In this document: positions 10,999 through 22,800 of the stretch, one piece after another
How positions within the stretch are numbered: the first letter of the stretch is position 1
Layout of the letters: the number at the start of each line of letters is the position of its first letter
NCBI GenBank assembly: GCA_946803715.1
Contig: CAMPET010000022.1
Span: 162,775 to 219,957 of the forward strand
DNA from: Beroe ovata
Taxonomy: Eukaryota > Ctenophora > Nuda > Beroida > Beroidae
Direction: 5' to 3'
Length of the DNA: 57,183 nt
The notes under the pieces: generated by a model
Databases searched by the model: none
Seen by the model: the letters and a program-made list of their open reading frames with translations, nothing else
Told to the model about the DNA's origin: nothing
Position numbers and translations under genes: made by a program

Positions 10999-13900
10999 CT
11001 TTCTCCTGCATCTTCTCGACCTCTTTTCCTTCCTACAAATCCCATTGCGGTTAACAATGCGTTGCGCTGTTGTTCTCTTTGACTGACAATCACAATCACT
11101 CCACCCACTCCACTCTGTCTCGGTACACTTGTTGGGACACTCGCGCGGTTTACACTGTCGCGTGTGCGTTGTTGACGGACACGCGACATGCTCCGTGTTG
11201 GAGATGACAGTTCGGAGTCGTGTTCTGTGGCGGGAATTACCACATCGCGGGTCACATCCCGACCAGTCGGCCCACGCACCAACCTCACAGGGTACTGTCT
11301 CCTGCGGAGAGGGGGGAATGTACATTGTACATTATCACATTGTACAATGTAAATTGTCACATTGTACAATGTAAATTGTACATTGTCATGAGTCATGTAC
11401 AATGTCACGAGTCATGTACAATGTACATTGTCATGAGTCATGTACATTGTACATTGTGACGAGTCATGTACATTGTGACGAGTCATGTATATTGTACATT
11501 GTGACGAGTCATGTACATTGTACATTGTCACGAGTGATGTACAAAGAACAAGCCAGGTACAATAGTACATTCACATTGCACATGAGGTAAGGATAAGAGA
11601 TTCCCAGATAAGGGGCAGGAGAGTCTGGAATTGAACTACGGATAGGGATTGCCTAATGAGGGAATGAGGGGAGTGGCACTCCCCGGGAGTGCCTACCTGC
11701 TTGCAATCCCGTAAGATACAGGGGCGTTTGTTCATCTGCTTCTTGCAGTTATTTTTAACGGATCGTGTCCGTGATCTTGTCTGTTCACCGTATCCACATG
11801 TCTTATCACAGGGGGACCACTCCGTCCAGTCAGTGTTCTGAACTCACGCGCATAATTAGTTAATTACTCGAGTACTGAGTTTAGAAGTAATGGGTGACCT
11901 CATGAATTGAATGTGTCATAACATGATTAATTGAAAGTGGATAATGCGATAATACGACAATGGACTCGGAGGAGCACTAGATAACACCATTATCAATGTG
12001 ACCCAATTATCCAGTATCAACACAACTGCAAAGCTGTAAGGGTGTACCTCGCATGTAGGACAGACCGGCAACCAGTGACAGTGGGATGACTGCTCCAAGA
12101 GAGGCTCCACACAGATATCTTCGTAACCTATCGAGAGTACATCATTATACATGAGTACCTAGTTCTTGATGGAATATCAATTAAGTCATAACGATGTGAT
12201 TACTAAATAAAAGTCGATTAATTCCTGTATACCTAGGTACATTATAGTCAAAAACAATTGAAATTGTTTGGGTTTCNAATGTTGAAATACAGCGGTAACA
12301 GTAGCGTTCGTTCCAAATTCTGCGTCGGGAAATATGGCCAAATACTCAGATACACACCTCACAGATGCGAAGTTACTCGATATCATATATTATCATACCC
12401 GTATGTATTTGTCGAGTTCGCGTCTGTGTGGGGTGAACGGAGAATGGCCCGATACAGTCGGCGGAACAGGCCCCGTACTCCGACCACTCGGTATATTGAC
12501 ACGCCAGATCACATTCTTCTACCGAACAATCACGAAACTGAGAGAGAAAGAGATGGGGAATTGATAGGGGTCATTCATAAAAAGGAGCCGATCCAACTTA
12601 AGGAACAGAACATATAGGAACAAGAGATATACAACCATTAGAAATCGAGACATGCTGTCACGTGAATGAAATCATCTGTGACCCCTCCCACCCAGTAACA
12701 CTATTCTGCTGCCTACCTCAATAAGGTCTGGACACTCGTGGGCGCTGTGCTGAGACACAACCACAATCACCCTCTCCCTCATCATGACGTAGTCAGAATT
12801 GTGTCCCCCTGTCAATCTCCATTCTCCCCATTCACTCACCTGTGGGCGAGGAGAGAAGGGGGGAGTGAGGAGTGAGGAGTGAGGAGAGAGGAGTAAGGAG
12901 TGAGGAGTGAGGGAGGGAAGGAGGAGAGAGAGAGGAGTGAGGGAGTGAGGTGTGAGGAGAGAGGAGTGAGGAGACAAGGAGTGAGGAGTGAGGGAGGGAG
13001 GAGAGAGGGAAAGGTGAGCGTACGGCAACAGCTAGTATTTTCCGAGAAGATTGGAGGAATGGAAAAAGGTGCAGATGAAAAAGGTGACGCTGACAGCTGC
13101 CCGAACTTCTGTTTCAACAGTTTGTACTACAGCAGCGGAGTAATTATGATGAGAACCACAACTTTTCCAGTTAGAGGAATTAGGTACCTGACATTTCTCC
13201 TCACAGACTGGGATGTCACAAGTTTCCGTCTCGCTAAGGCCTGGACAATCCTCGCCGCCTGTCAAATGAGCCTTTTTCTACAATACTATTGTAATATAGT
13301 TGCTGCATATTGACTGCTACAATTGAATCTGAAGAACTAACTTGCTTTTCGGTTGTATTCCATGCAAAAGATTACATTGGGCGGCGCTATTGACCGATCA
13401 TAGATTTACTATACAGTGGTGGAAGATCTTATACTACCATTTCTGGGTACGCGAACAATGCTCCTATCTCGGCGCCTAGTTGGCGCCTCCGCGTCTCCGT
13501 CGTAACAGGGCTGCGAACAGGAGGTCCATTCCTCCCAATCTGACACCTGACAGTCACTTGTACACTTGTCGCTGTCACCACATGACTCCCTCTGAAGTTA
13601 GGGGAGTATAGCAAATCAGTGTATCGGTTAAATGAGGGGCGAATGTGCAGTGCAAAATAACATAGAGTTTGTTATTTCACGAATTAATACCGAGCATGCA
13701 CTATTGCGCCAGTGCCGCTAGAATCACCAAATGGCGCAGTACTGTCGAATCCGGGGTCACTCAATCAGCCAGTAGGTTTTCTTACCTCAATCAAATTGGG
13801 GCACGGTTCGCCGTGTTTGTTAGGCACGTCCAGCACTTCCCTCGTCCGGTAGGCTGCATCACCCGAGACAAGCCACTCTGACCACGCCCCCACCTGACAG

Positions 13901-16900
13901 TTTATCACCTCACACACGACCCCTGTGATACACGTGTCCTCCTCGTACACACGTGGACAACTCTCGAGTTGTTCACGAGTCACGTGGCCCGTGATGACAC
14001 GTGACCTGTTAGTAGTGCCGCTACCGCATGCCACACTGCATGCCGACCAGTCAGACCATTCGGAAACCTAGGTAATTGAGATTTGAGAGACGTCATCAAA
14101 ATGAGAGAATCGCAAAAAGTTCGCCCAAATTTGGGTGCTTTCGATTGAGTGTCACTATTGAAAGTCGACAATATATAGGAAAAAAGAGAAGGGATCCTAT
14201 ATGAAGGGAGTCACCTCGCACTTGAAATTTTCACAAAGTGGAGGCGGTACATCGCAGCTTTTCTTCTCCTCCAATACTGGCTCCCGATCAAACGACGACA
14301 GCAGTATGATGGTCCTATGCCGGGTTGTGGCGTATGTAGAGTTCTCGGCTTGTAAACACCCTGGAATGCACGCTCCCCATTCCGACCAAGACGAGAGAAA
14401 TGCTTCTGCGGGCTCAGGCTGTAATGAGAAGTGTTAATAACTGGCATATATCCAACTCTGGAATGGCATCCCATAGAAGTTGGTTTATGAATATTCAAAC
14501 ATAATGATACCGATGAAACAGCCACCTAGCATTCGTTGAAATCATCAGTGAAAAGCATGGCGTGAGGCGTCTACTTACATCACAGAGGAACGCACACTTT
14601 GGATTCTCGATACCACTGAGATCGTATTGCTTCAGCTTCTGGCTGCAATCCTCAGGAGACCCGGCCGTGTACGAGCGAGATCTAACTCTGGGAAGTGAGA
14701 CGTCCTCTTTCCCGCACACGTCAACACAATCCTCAAACTTGCCCCATTCTGAAAACTCGCATTCGCCATATTCCTCCGTACTTTCCTCTTGTTCGTACCG
14801 ATTCGGTTTTATTTTCTCCTCCTGAGGAAGATCCTCATTTTCTTCATCCTCTCCATTCTCATCATCTTCTTCTTCTTCATCCTCAAATTCGATAACTTCA
14901 CTCTCGTCTTCATCATCAGCTTCATCCTCCTCAATGGGACAATGGGAGACACATTCTTGCTGTTCTGTCAGGGCAACATGACACGTCTTTGCATCGAGAA
15001 ACTGTAGGCTCCGGGTACGGGATCTAGTTGTGAGGGTGACAGGACAGATGTTTGGACAGGACGTCCATTCTGTCCATTCTGTGACGTCACAAGTTTCAGG
15101 ACAACTCTGAAGGTGGCAGTAGGTGGCTTCGAATTGGGCCGTGCAATGTTGAGATTCACCTTGCTCCAGTGCCCGACTCCTTGTCCTCACCCCATGTCCA
15201 CAGGACCGTGAACACATGCCCCACTCCCCCCACTCGCCGTAAGAACACAACTTACAACTGTCACCCAGTAAAGCACAACTACGCTTCAGCGCCTTCGGTG
15301 GACAACTTTCCATTCCCTCCACGATTTTGTATTGGAAAAGTTCCCCATCGCAGCATGATGTCCAGTTTGTTATGTCCTCCATATCGTCATCAGGACAATC
15401 ATCTGGGGACTGAAGCGGAGGCGGGGCTAGGACACACTTCCCCTGTTCGTCCACAGAACAGAATGTGCAATCCATGGTGGAATCGGAACACAGCTGTTTC
15501 TGTGCTCTTGGGGGGCAATTCTGATTCCCGGCATTTGCCACTACTCTGTATGAGTGTGTCTTCCCATCGCAGCACGCAGTCCAGTTACTAACCACTATCA
15601 AATCTTTCCCTGCATCATACCTACTACAGCCACGCTGTTCCAATATCTCGTTATCCATTATCAAGCGATTAATGTGGTTCCGTCTCGCTATTGTACCCTC
15701 CAATCCGGAACTCATTCCTTGGTATAATTTCTGGGAATTGTCGCCGATGTAAACGTAGTTGTCCATAAAGACAACATTTTCATCGTCCTTTTCTCGTCTT
15801 TCTTCTTCTTCTTCCATCCTCTGCTTTTCTTCCCTCTCCTTTTGTCGCCGTCGCTTCTCTTCTCTCATCTTTTTCCGCCGTCGCTTGGAAAACCTGCCTT
15901 TCCGACGGCCAAGCTCCCCGAGCAGTAGATCGTCACTAGCGCGTTCCAGGGTGTACTTCATGTTACATATCATCGTGTTGTCGTACTGTTGTGTCGGAGC
16001 TGCATCTGTATAGGATGTACTCGATCTGAAAATGTGTTTTGTCGTGAGTTTCAGTAATATCGCACTGCTCAACGATATATTGATCAATGATAGCACGCGG
16101 CTGTGTTGCAGGTTTCTCACTATATAAATTGCAGCTCGATTTTATGTCATTGGTTTTCGTGCTATGGTGGCTCAATTGGTAGAGCTATGGGCGCGATTTC
16201 TGAGGTTCCGGGTTTAAGTCAAGGACATATACTATTTTCCCAATTCAGTACCTACTTAATTTACATTGAATAATGAATGAGATCATGATCAATTGATCGC
16301 GATCTATTGATCATGATCTCATTCATTATTCAATGTTAATTTTTAAATGACCTCGACTTCCTGAATTATTGAATAGCATGAATACATTAAATGTTTACCT
16401 TTAATGGATGGAATATACAATAGAAATATGTTTAGGTACCTTATTAAATATAATATACCTTAAACCGCTTAAACTGAAAAGCGTGTCACAAATTCGATAG
16501 TTATTTGTTAACGAGAAAATCATCAACTTGAACAAAAAACTGCAGATGACTGCACAATCACAATCAGGAATGAGGTCTGACATCCTCTGTACAGTATATG
16601 CCCTGTTCCATATAGTTCTTCATGAGTTCAATCCCTCTTTCCAGGGGCTGAATCTGAGTCACTATGATGTAATCACTCCTGTCCTTCTTACACCCATACC
16701 CCACCTCCTTCACTTCCGTCATGGTGATTTTACCCGCCGATAAGAATACAAGGATACCGATATGAGCATCGTCCAGCCCGACAACCAGCTCTCTTCCTTC
16801 CCGCCATATGCGGGTTATTTCCTCAACCGAATCGCGGGAGAAGATTAAACCAGTTCCGAGGCAGAAGGGAGGGTATTGCCGTGGACTCCACTCCTCCACC

Positions 16901-19017
16901 CTTACAGCCCATGTACCTGCCCTGTTTGCAGGTCTGACAAAACAGTTGACACCCCCGTAGAAATAGCGGTCCTTCTCCTCAGCGATCAACTGGTTCAAAT
17001 ACTCGTCAAGTTTCTTTACATTGACCATCGTGTCCTCACTCTGGACTATGAGGAATGAGAAACGGTAGTCACGGAGGATGATTTTCATTCCCTCCAACAG
17101 CTTGTATGTCATTCTGGTATACCCGTCCAGGCTGGGAGCTATCAGAATGTCCCCGTGAGTTGCATTTTCCGTCATGATGTTGGAGACGGGATAATCAATA
17201 GTCAAGCCGAGGAGAAAGAAGTGTCTCCAGGATATATCCCGTCCTTGCTCGTCTGTCCAGGTGTATGACATCCAACTCTTTTCTCTGAGCAAGTTTCGAG
17301 CATTGAGGCTGTCCGGAGCTGACTTTGTTATTATGATTATTTTGTATTCTGCCTGCGGGCTATTTCGTGGTGTGGAATTACTTGTATCCCAACCGCCGCT
17401 CTCAAGAAGATCCACCCGAGGAAATTTTTTATGGAGTTCATAGCGAGATGAGATGAAAACTTCAAGCAAGAGACAGGTTGCCAATATGAGAAACAGGAAC
17501 CACAGCAAGTGAGGTTTCATGCCTGAAGCTTGGACAAGTAACATTGATGTTGAGAGACTATTATAGGGAGGTGAAGTGAAACGGATCTTATCATGATCTC
17601 AACCTGGATGAAATACCGGCTACCGAAATAGGAAAGTGTTTGATAATACGACAAAAGTAAAAGATCATAGGGAAAAAGGAATAATTTACTATTCATCGTT
17701 GCATATTGCATAAGTGAAGACTCTTTATAACGATGCATAGGATATCATACTCTTTACTAAAGAGTCCGTCTCAAATGTGCTCAACTATCGGAGTTGTTGG
17801 CCAAGCCGCGAAACAACTTACTCACCTCGAAACAGTGATATACATTCTACACAATATTATAGACATTACAAGTACAATTTCGCGCAGTATTGTTCAAAAG
17901 ATCGTAGTGCTTGTTATGAAAGCACAAGCTCGCATGTTCAGCAATTCTTTTCCTGCCAAAATTACAAATCGGCTTGTTTTTATCACGTAACTCTCTCTCA
18001 CTCTCTCTCTCTCTCTCTTATCAATATCACCTCTATAACACATCTTCTTGCTTTTCAAATCATTGTCACGAATTATTGTGGCAAATTTATCATTATGTAA
18101 CTCATGAGGATGTCCCAAAAGTTATAATGTTGAAATGTAGCGGTAACAGTAGCATGCTTTCCAATCGTTCAATTTCCCTCGGCTTCGAGTCGAGATATAT
18201 GGCCAAATACTCAAATAGGTATTAGGTACGCACCTCATAGGTGTGATGTAACAATAAATTATGCGATGTAAGAGAAGTGTTGTACCGAATCTTACTCACT
18301 CTGGTATGAGCGTAGAATAGTCATCAACTCCGCCCTGTTCTGTGCTTATCATTCCTGTCCAATCCTCATTCTCGAAAATTGACGATGGGCCCTCGTCCGT
18401 GTCAACGTCGTCTTGTGAGGTTGGTGATACGTCAGTCGGCTGACTGTCACCGTCTGTGACGGCAGGATTCAGAGTTGGCACCAGTTTGCTCTTGTCGAAC
18501 TCAGTCACACTCCTCATGGGACATGATTCAGCACAATTCCTCTCTTCACTTTCAACCGAGCAGGAGCTACGAACTCGATTCCTCCTTGAGACTCCACTCA
18601 TTTGACAATCACAATCACCCCATTCCGACCAGGCAGATTCCTCGCATGAATTCTGGAACATGGCCGAACCGTGAACTTCCTTAATGACTAAAGTACTCGG
18701 ATCACCGTTGTTAGAAGGTGAACCCTGCAAAACAGACGATCTGAGCGATTCTGCTTCGTTGACATCGCACAAACAGTGCTCCGATTGTGTCAGTTCGGGG
18801 CATGGGCCACTGTCACGATGTCGAGTTCTGACATTGGTGACACAATTGCAGGACGACCACTCGCTCCACTGTCCACAACGACAGGACTCGCAGATCTGCG
18901 TGTCTGTGAGAGTTGTGCAGAGGGGGAGAGAGGGGGAAAGAGGGATGATATCTCTAGATTGTAAACAGTTGGCACATTCACTCCACTCACTCCACTCTCC
19001 GGGATCACATACCCGTC
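10999..19017 (-). CDS. Large thrombospondin type-1 repeat protein, THSD7-like, both ends open
   Basis: Eleven exons join in consistent phase: 19017-18300, 16025-14579, 14418-14215, 14067-13786, 13591-13438, 13258-13188, 12839-12717, 12537-12399, 12127-12048, 11837-11697, 11301-10999, about 1,220 aa in all. They hold ~17 TSP1-like repeats with W-x-x-W-x-x-C cores (GEWSEWSEC, SDWSACSVACGSG, DWTEWSPCDKTCGYG). Some repeats are degenerate (NWTACC, NWTSCC). Repeats ending CPNLIE or CPDLIE resemble THSD7A/B. The 16025 exon also has a basic coiled-coil-like stretch (RRKKMREEKRRRQKEREEK) and a long Glu/Asp run. TSP1 proteins are secreted or cell-surface adhesion or guidance molecules. I could not place the signal-peptide exon (>19017) or the 3' end (<10999). 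Introns carry repeats and a nested glycosyltransferase gene. Confidence 0.82.
11320..11541. repeat. Palindromic TGTACA minisatellite in a TSP1-gene intron
   Basis: About ten degenerate units of the form GTACATTGTACATTGTSACGAGTCAT, each containing the self-complementary TGTACA and TGTACAATGTACA-type palindromes. It ends just before the 11301 exon acceptor on the minus strand. Confidence 0.8.
12841..13015. repeat. Purine/pyrimidine minisatellite forming a very long polypyrimidine tract
   Basis: Plus strand reads as GAGGAGTGAGGAGTGAGG repeats; on the transcribed minus strand this is ~170 nt of almost pure pyrimidine that runs into the acceptor of the 12839 TSP1 exon. Apparent ORFs here are low complexity. 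Confidence 0.75.
16161..16232 (+). repeat. tRNA-like fragment, probably a decayed tRNA or SINE head
   Basis: TGGCTCAATTGGTAGAGC is a textbook D-arm/A-box, and GGTTTAAGTC sits at B-box distance. The anticodon and T stems do not pair and the acceptor arms do not match, so this is not a working tRNA. Confidence 0.35.
16264..16335. repeat. 30-bp perfect inverted repeat with 12-nt loop
   Basis: Arms 16264-16293 and 16306-16335 are exact reverse complements around the loop TGATCGCGATCT. It lies between the 16025 TSP1 exon and the stop of the nested glycosyltransferase. Confidence 0.9.
16564..17544 (-). CDS. GT31-like (beta-1,3) glycosyltransferase, intronless, type II membrane
   Basis: A single exon of 326 aa (start at 17544, or 17520 at M9). 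Residues ~12-32 form a signal anchor (LLWFLFLILATCLLLEVF), so a Golgi type II enzyme is expected. Family-like motifs in order: NLLREKSW (83-90), HFFLLG (108-113), HGDILIAPSLDGY (130-142), SEDTMVN (169-175, the place of the DDD/DxD metal motif), YPPFCLGTG (224-232) and GLDDAHIG (256-263, the place of E-D-V-x-x-G). The metal motif is weak: S-E-D rather than D-D-D, so activity is uncertain. It sits on the same strand inside what appears to be the 18299-16026 intron of the TSP1 gene. The substrate cannot be read. Confidence 0.78.
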   Translation of the reverse strand: MLLVQASGMKPHLLWFLFLILATCLLLEVFISSRYELHKKFPRVDLLESGGWDTSNSTPRNSPQAEYKIIIITKSAPDSLNARNLLREKSWMSYTWTDEQGRDISWRHFFLLGLTIDYPVSNIMTENATHGDILIAPSLDGYTRMTYKLLEGMKIILRDYRFSFLIVQSEDTMVNVKKLDEYLNQLIAEEKDRYFYGGVNCFVRPANRAGTWAVRVEEWSPRQYPPFCLGTGLIFSRDSVEEITRIWREGRELVVGLDDAHIGILVFLSAGKITMTEVKEVGYGCKKDRSDYIIVTQIQPLERGIELMKNYMEQGIYCTEDVRPHS

Positions 19018-19868
19018 CTGAAAATAGGCCCAGGTTATATGAACTTATGAAAACAGGCTCATGGGTCACAATTGAGCTTGGGTACAGGGCGTGCATTGCC
19101 AGGGTGTGTATTGCCTAGGGTTGAAATGGTAGGTATTTCAGTTAGATAATGGAAAAAGTTCGGCTCGGAGTCATTAGAAAAGACATTCTCACTTTTATTT
19201 TGAAATTTGCCAGAATCGGCGATTGATTTCCTCACCTAAAATCGGTGAGAATGTGGAAATGAGAACAAAAACTGTGAATGAGGAGTGAAGTGTCAGTGAG
19301 TATTCATTTCCAGAGGACATCTGCTAAGTCAGGGAACTCAAAATGTTACCTACACATTGCTACGCTGCTCTACTGAAAGAGGATCAGAGGAATCAAGTGA
19401 AGAACGTGTCAGAAGAAAATGTAATAGTACGTGGTTAAAACAATTGTGAATTAGGATTATTACAACTCTGAAAGGACAAGACTTCATAAACTCCATTTAT
19501 CAAACTGATATGATATTGAACATCGAAATAGGATTCAATCAATCATCGAAAACGTCAATGGCGGTATCTTATTCAACGACGTTATCTTAGTCAATGACCT
19601 TATCTTATTCAACGACGTTATCTTAGTCAACTGAAGAAATTTTCGAAACATTCCGTGGAATGTTCGGTCGAGTTTGGCTGGGCCATCAATCATATTATCA
19701 TAGTGGAATGTCAAGGATCCTTCTTGGGCAACTCCTGTTCATATCCCTTGCAAACTCCCCAATGTGAAGGTATCAATCTGAAGGATGCTATTTTGACATG
19801 GCACTTGCTAATTGCTATCTTAAATTGACACTGACCAACTTAAATTTCAAATTCTTAACTTATCAATG
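19018..19868. other. Spacer between the TSP1 gene and MEIOB
   Basis: The 5' exon(s) of the TSP1 gene should lie here or further up, but no signal-peptide exon was found. It holds a duplicated 30-bp sequence, TATCTTATTCAACGACGTTA..., at 19565-19594 and 19601-19630 (period 36 bp). Confidence 0.5.
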
Positions 19869-22800
19869 TTACAGAGTGAAGAAACTTGTCACAGGTACCT
19901 GCTGAACTTGTAACCAGAAGCCAGAGCCCATGGTGAAAGTGGTGAAGTACACTTTGTATCTCTCCAACATAATTCTGTCCATACACTCTGCCTTTTCATC
20001 GCAATCCCACCCTGATAATTTGTGTCTTGGTGCGGGGAATACCGCAGAGGTCAGGGTACAATACAATTGTACCCTGATTGTGATAATAGTTTATCAACAG
20101 TTGAAGATTGTCTACCTATAATTGTGGCACCACAAACCTTCAAACATTGGAACTGGAACTCCGATGAGTTTTTCTGCAGACTCGCCAGTTAACTTCACAT
20201 TTTTAATCGTGCCTGAAAGCATGAAATCAATTATCAACCACTGGCACGACTGCCGACCGGTACCACAAAAAAGTCTCCAATTAGTTGCAGGATGACCAGC
20301 TGTACCTGTCACAAAACCTCACCTGTGTGGTCTGTGAGTGACACCACGAAATCGTAGAATGACACCACGTCCTTGCCAAAACACTCAGGCTTAGCACACA
20401 GTCCGGGCACCTTCTTACTGCAGCCCGTGCACCGCTTCGAGACACACCTCTTCATGTCCGTGCAGTCAAATGAAGTGAGGACTGCCACCACAATCCCATA
20501 CTCTGGCTCAGCTTCCCATACCTCCTCCACTGTCATCTCCTGCGTGATGGAGCTGAGGGGAACCTTGGCGGCGTTGCTCCGGGAAACTCGTTTTATGGAC
20601 GGCTGCAGCACGTCATCGGGGAGTTTCTGTGCGAAGCTCCACAGTGAGTGAGCAGATGGGATGTCAGGGTTAACTGTGATCACAGACTTTGTGTTAGCTT
20701 CCAGAGTGAGTGTTTCAGTGAAGTTGTCCATCTTCACCTTGACATCAGTAAGGAAGAGGATGGTCTGCTTGGGGATTAGTCCGTAAGTAAGATCTGCGAG
20801 GGATTCCAACCACATGACCAACCGGAGGACTGCCTTGCTATTGTCCATTACTTCAAACTCGCAGCAGGTCACACTCCTCTCAGCCTTGGTTACGATTTTC
20901 CGCTTACTTGGAGCAGTTTTGATGATAACCAAACAGTTAACAAACCTCCCTACATACATAGACTGAGCTGAGACCAACTTGTCCAACGACACAATGTCAC
21001 CTTCGTCGGAAACTGGTTTCTGTTGGAGTGACAGGAAGTTTTCTATGCCATAGGTTACTTGTTCGATCTTGGACGTTTTCTGATCGATCTGAGAGTCGTA
21101 TATGTGTGAGTTGGAGTCAAATACGAATTGAATGATCAGATCGGTCGAAGACAAAAGATGCAATGTCCTATTCTATGTATTATTCGATTAGGTAGGTAAT
21201 AACTATCAGCACTCGGGAGTCCAATCTGTTTTTCTTACCGAAATCCTGAAATCAACATTAGTTGTGGGCGTGAACAATTTCTGCTGATCTGTATCCTGCT
21301 TCTCGATAACATTACAGTTTGTGATCTTCAAAACGTCATTTATATGAAACCTGAAGGAGTTTTCATGGTTCATAAACCAAAACATTTCATACCATTTTGT
21401 ACGGTCTCGTTCTTACAGTGGTGATTTTAGGGAAGTGAGATGAGGAAATTAATCGCGAAATTTCGGTATTGAGGATTAATTCTTCAGTACTACCACCCAA
21501 TGTTATCATTGGGTATTCAAATCCATGTGGAGGGCTGGTGGAAATTTGGCATTTAGTAATGTGAGTTTGACCGAGTGCGATTCTTCGGAAAGGAAGTGGT
21601 CCAGGAAACGCGACTGCTGCTAATTCAGCAGTTTGAGAGCCCTGTTGTACGGAGGAAGACCGAAGAGGTTAATATAAATCATTAATCACTAGCCCCACCC
21701 CTTGGGTACCTAAACCAGTACCCAAATTTTATTCGAAATGTCCTTATTCCCATTTCCCTTTTCAAAAAGGTACTTAACAACAAGAATAGGCACTCAAAGG
21801 ACACGGTAACCAAGAAATCCTACTATCCACAATAAAAATTCATCATTCTGGAGCGTGGTTGTTGAATAGAAGTGATATTCAAATTTTACAAACACAATTT
21901 AATATTCATTACATTTTACAACTATATATGCATTCAAGTTCCAACGCTCAATACAATACTTGTAGCCGAAATTCACAGCCAATAATGCAACAACAGCATG
22001 CAAACAACAGCATGCAAACAACAACATAATTGTCAATGATTATCAAGACCGAAATATCAGGGAATCAAATCAGTTATTTCGATATCATTATTGTTAAAAT
22101 TCATCTCATGGGACTGAGCAAAAGTTTTTGCGCGTCAGTTTTTGCGCGTCAGTTTTTGCTTTTATCATCAACTTGCAATAATGTTTCTCATCCAACGGCT
22201 AACGCAATCAATATCAAAATCTTAATGCTCCACTCTCCGAGTCCCTCCCACATATGGGTAGTGGGTACGTCTCAATACCAGATCTACTCATGTTGATTGA
22301 CAAACCCCTGTTCGGAGGACACGGCCCTCTGTTTGCCGTCACCAGCTTGGGAAAGACAAGAGACGAGCGATGTGAAGAGTCTCTCCATCCTCGTGAAGTG
22401 TTCCTTCTCCTGATGGAACATCTTCTCTTGTGTCTCCATGACCCATTTCATCTTCCTCTCCTCCTGGTCAAGTGAGTGTTTGATCGTGTTGTTCAGATCG
22501 GCCATGTTGTTGGTGATCTGAGCTACACTTCCCAACAACAGGACTCTGTCGGTCGTTGCTTCCTCGTTGTCAAGGAGAAGTTTCCTCCTTTTGTTAGGTG
22601 GTGTCATGGAGTCAGTGATGTCACCATCAGGTTTCGTGTCATGAGGAGAGGTTGGGCTGTGCAGAGTGCTTTTTTGCAGATCAACAGACATCCCAGAAAG
22701 GCATGTTGACACCAGTGTGTTGATCATCTCATTACCCTCCTCCAACTTCACACTAGCGTCATCTTGGTCCTTCACACTCTCCCCTTCATCTAATGTTACA

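Noticed and set aside
11402-11590. Cys/His-rich repeat peptide frame, looks like a small metal-binding protein
   Set aside because: It is the TGTACA minisatellite read in frame; no start context or signal peptide.
12186-12617. ORFs spanning the N at 12277
   Set aside because: They cross an ambiguous base and lie opposite to or out of frame with a real TSP1 exon.
12672-13117. Ser/Pro/Leu-rich ORFs on the minus strand
   Set aside because: Produced by the pyrimidine minisatellite in an intron; only the 12839-12717 part is a real TSP1 exon.
14495-16120. Reading 16120-14495 as one complete 541-aa gene
   Set aside because: The codon at 16120 is GTG, not ATG; good acceptor at 16026 and donor after 14579 show it is an internal exon; the tail after 14579 is intron.
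16161-16232. Functional tRNA gene
   Set aside because: A-box is good but anticodon, T and acceptor stems do not pair.
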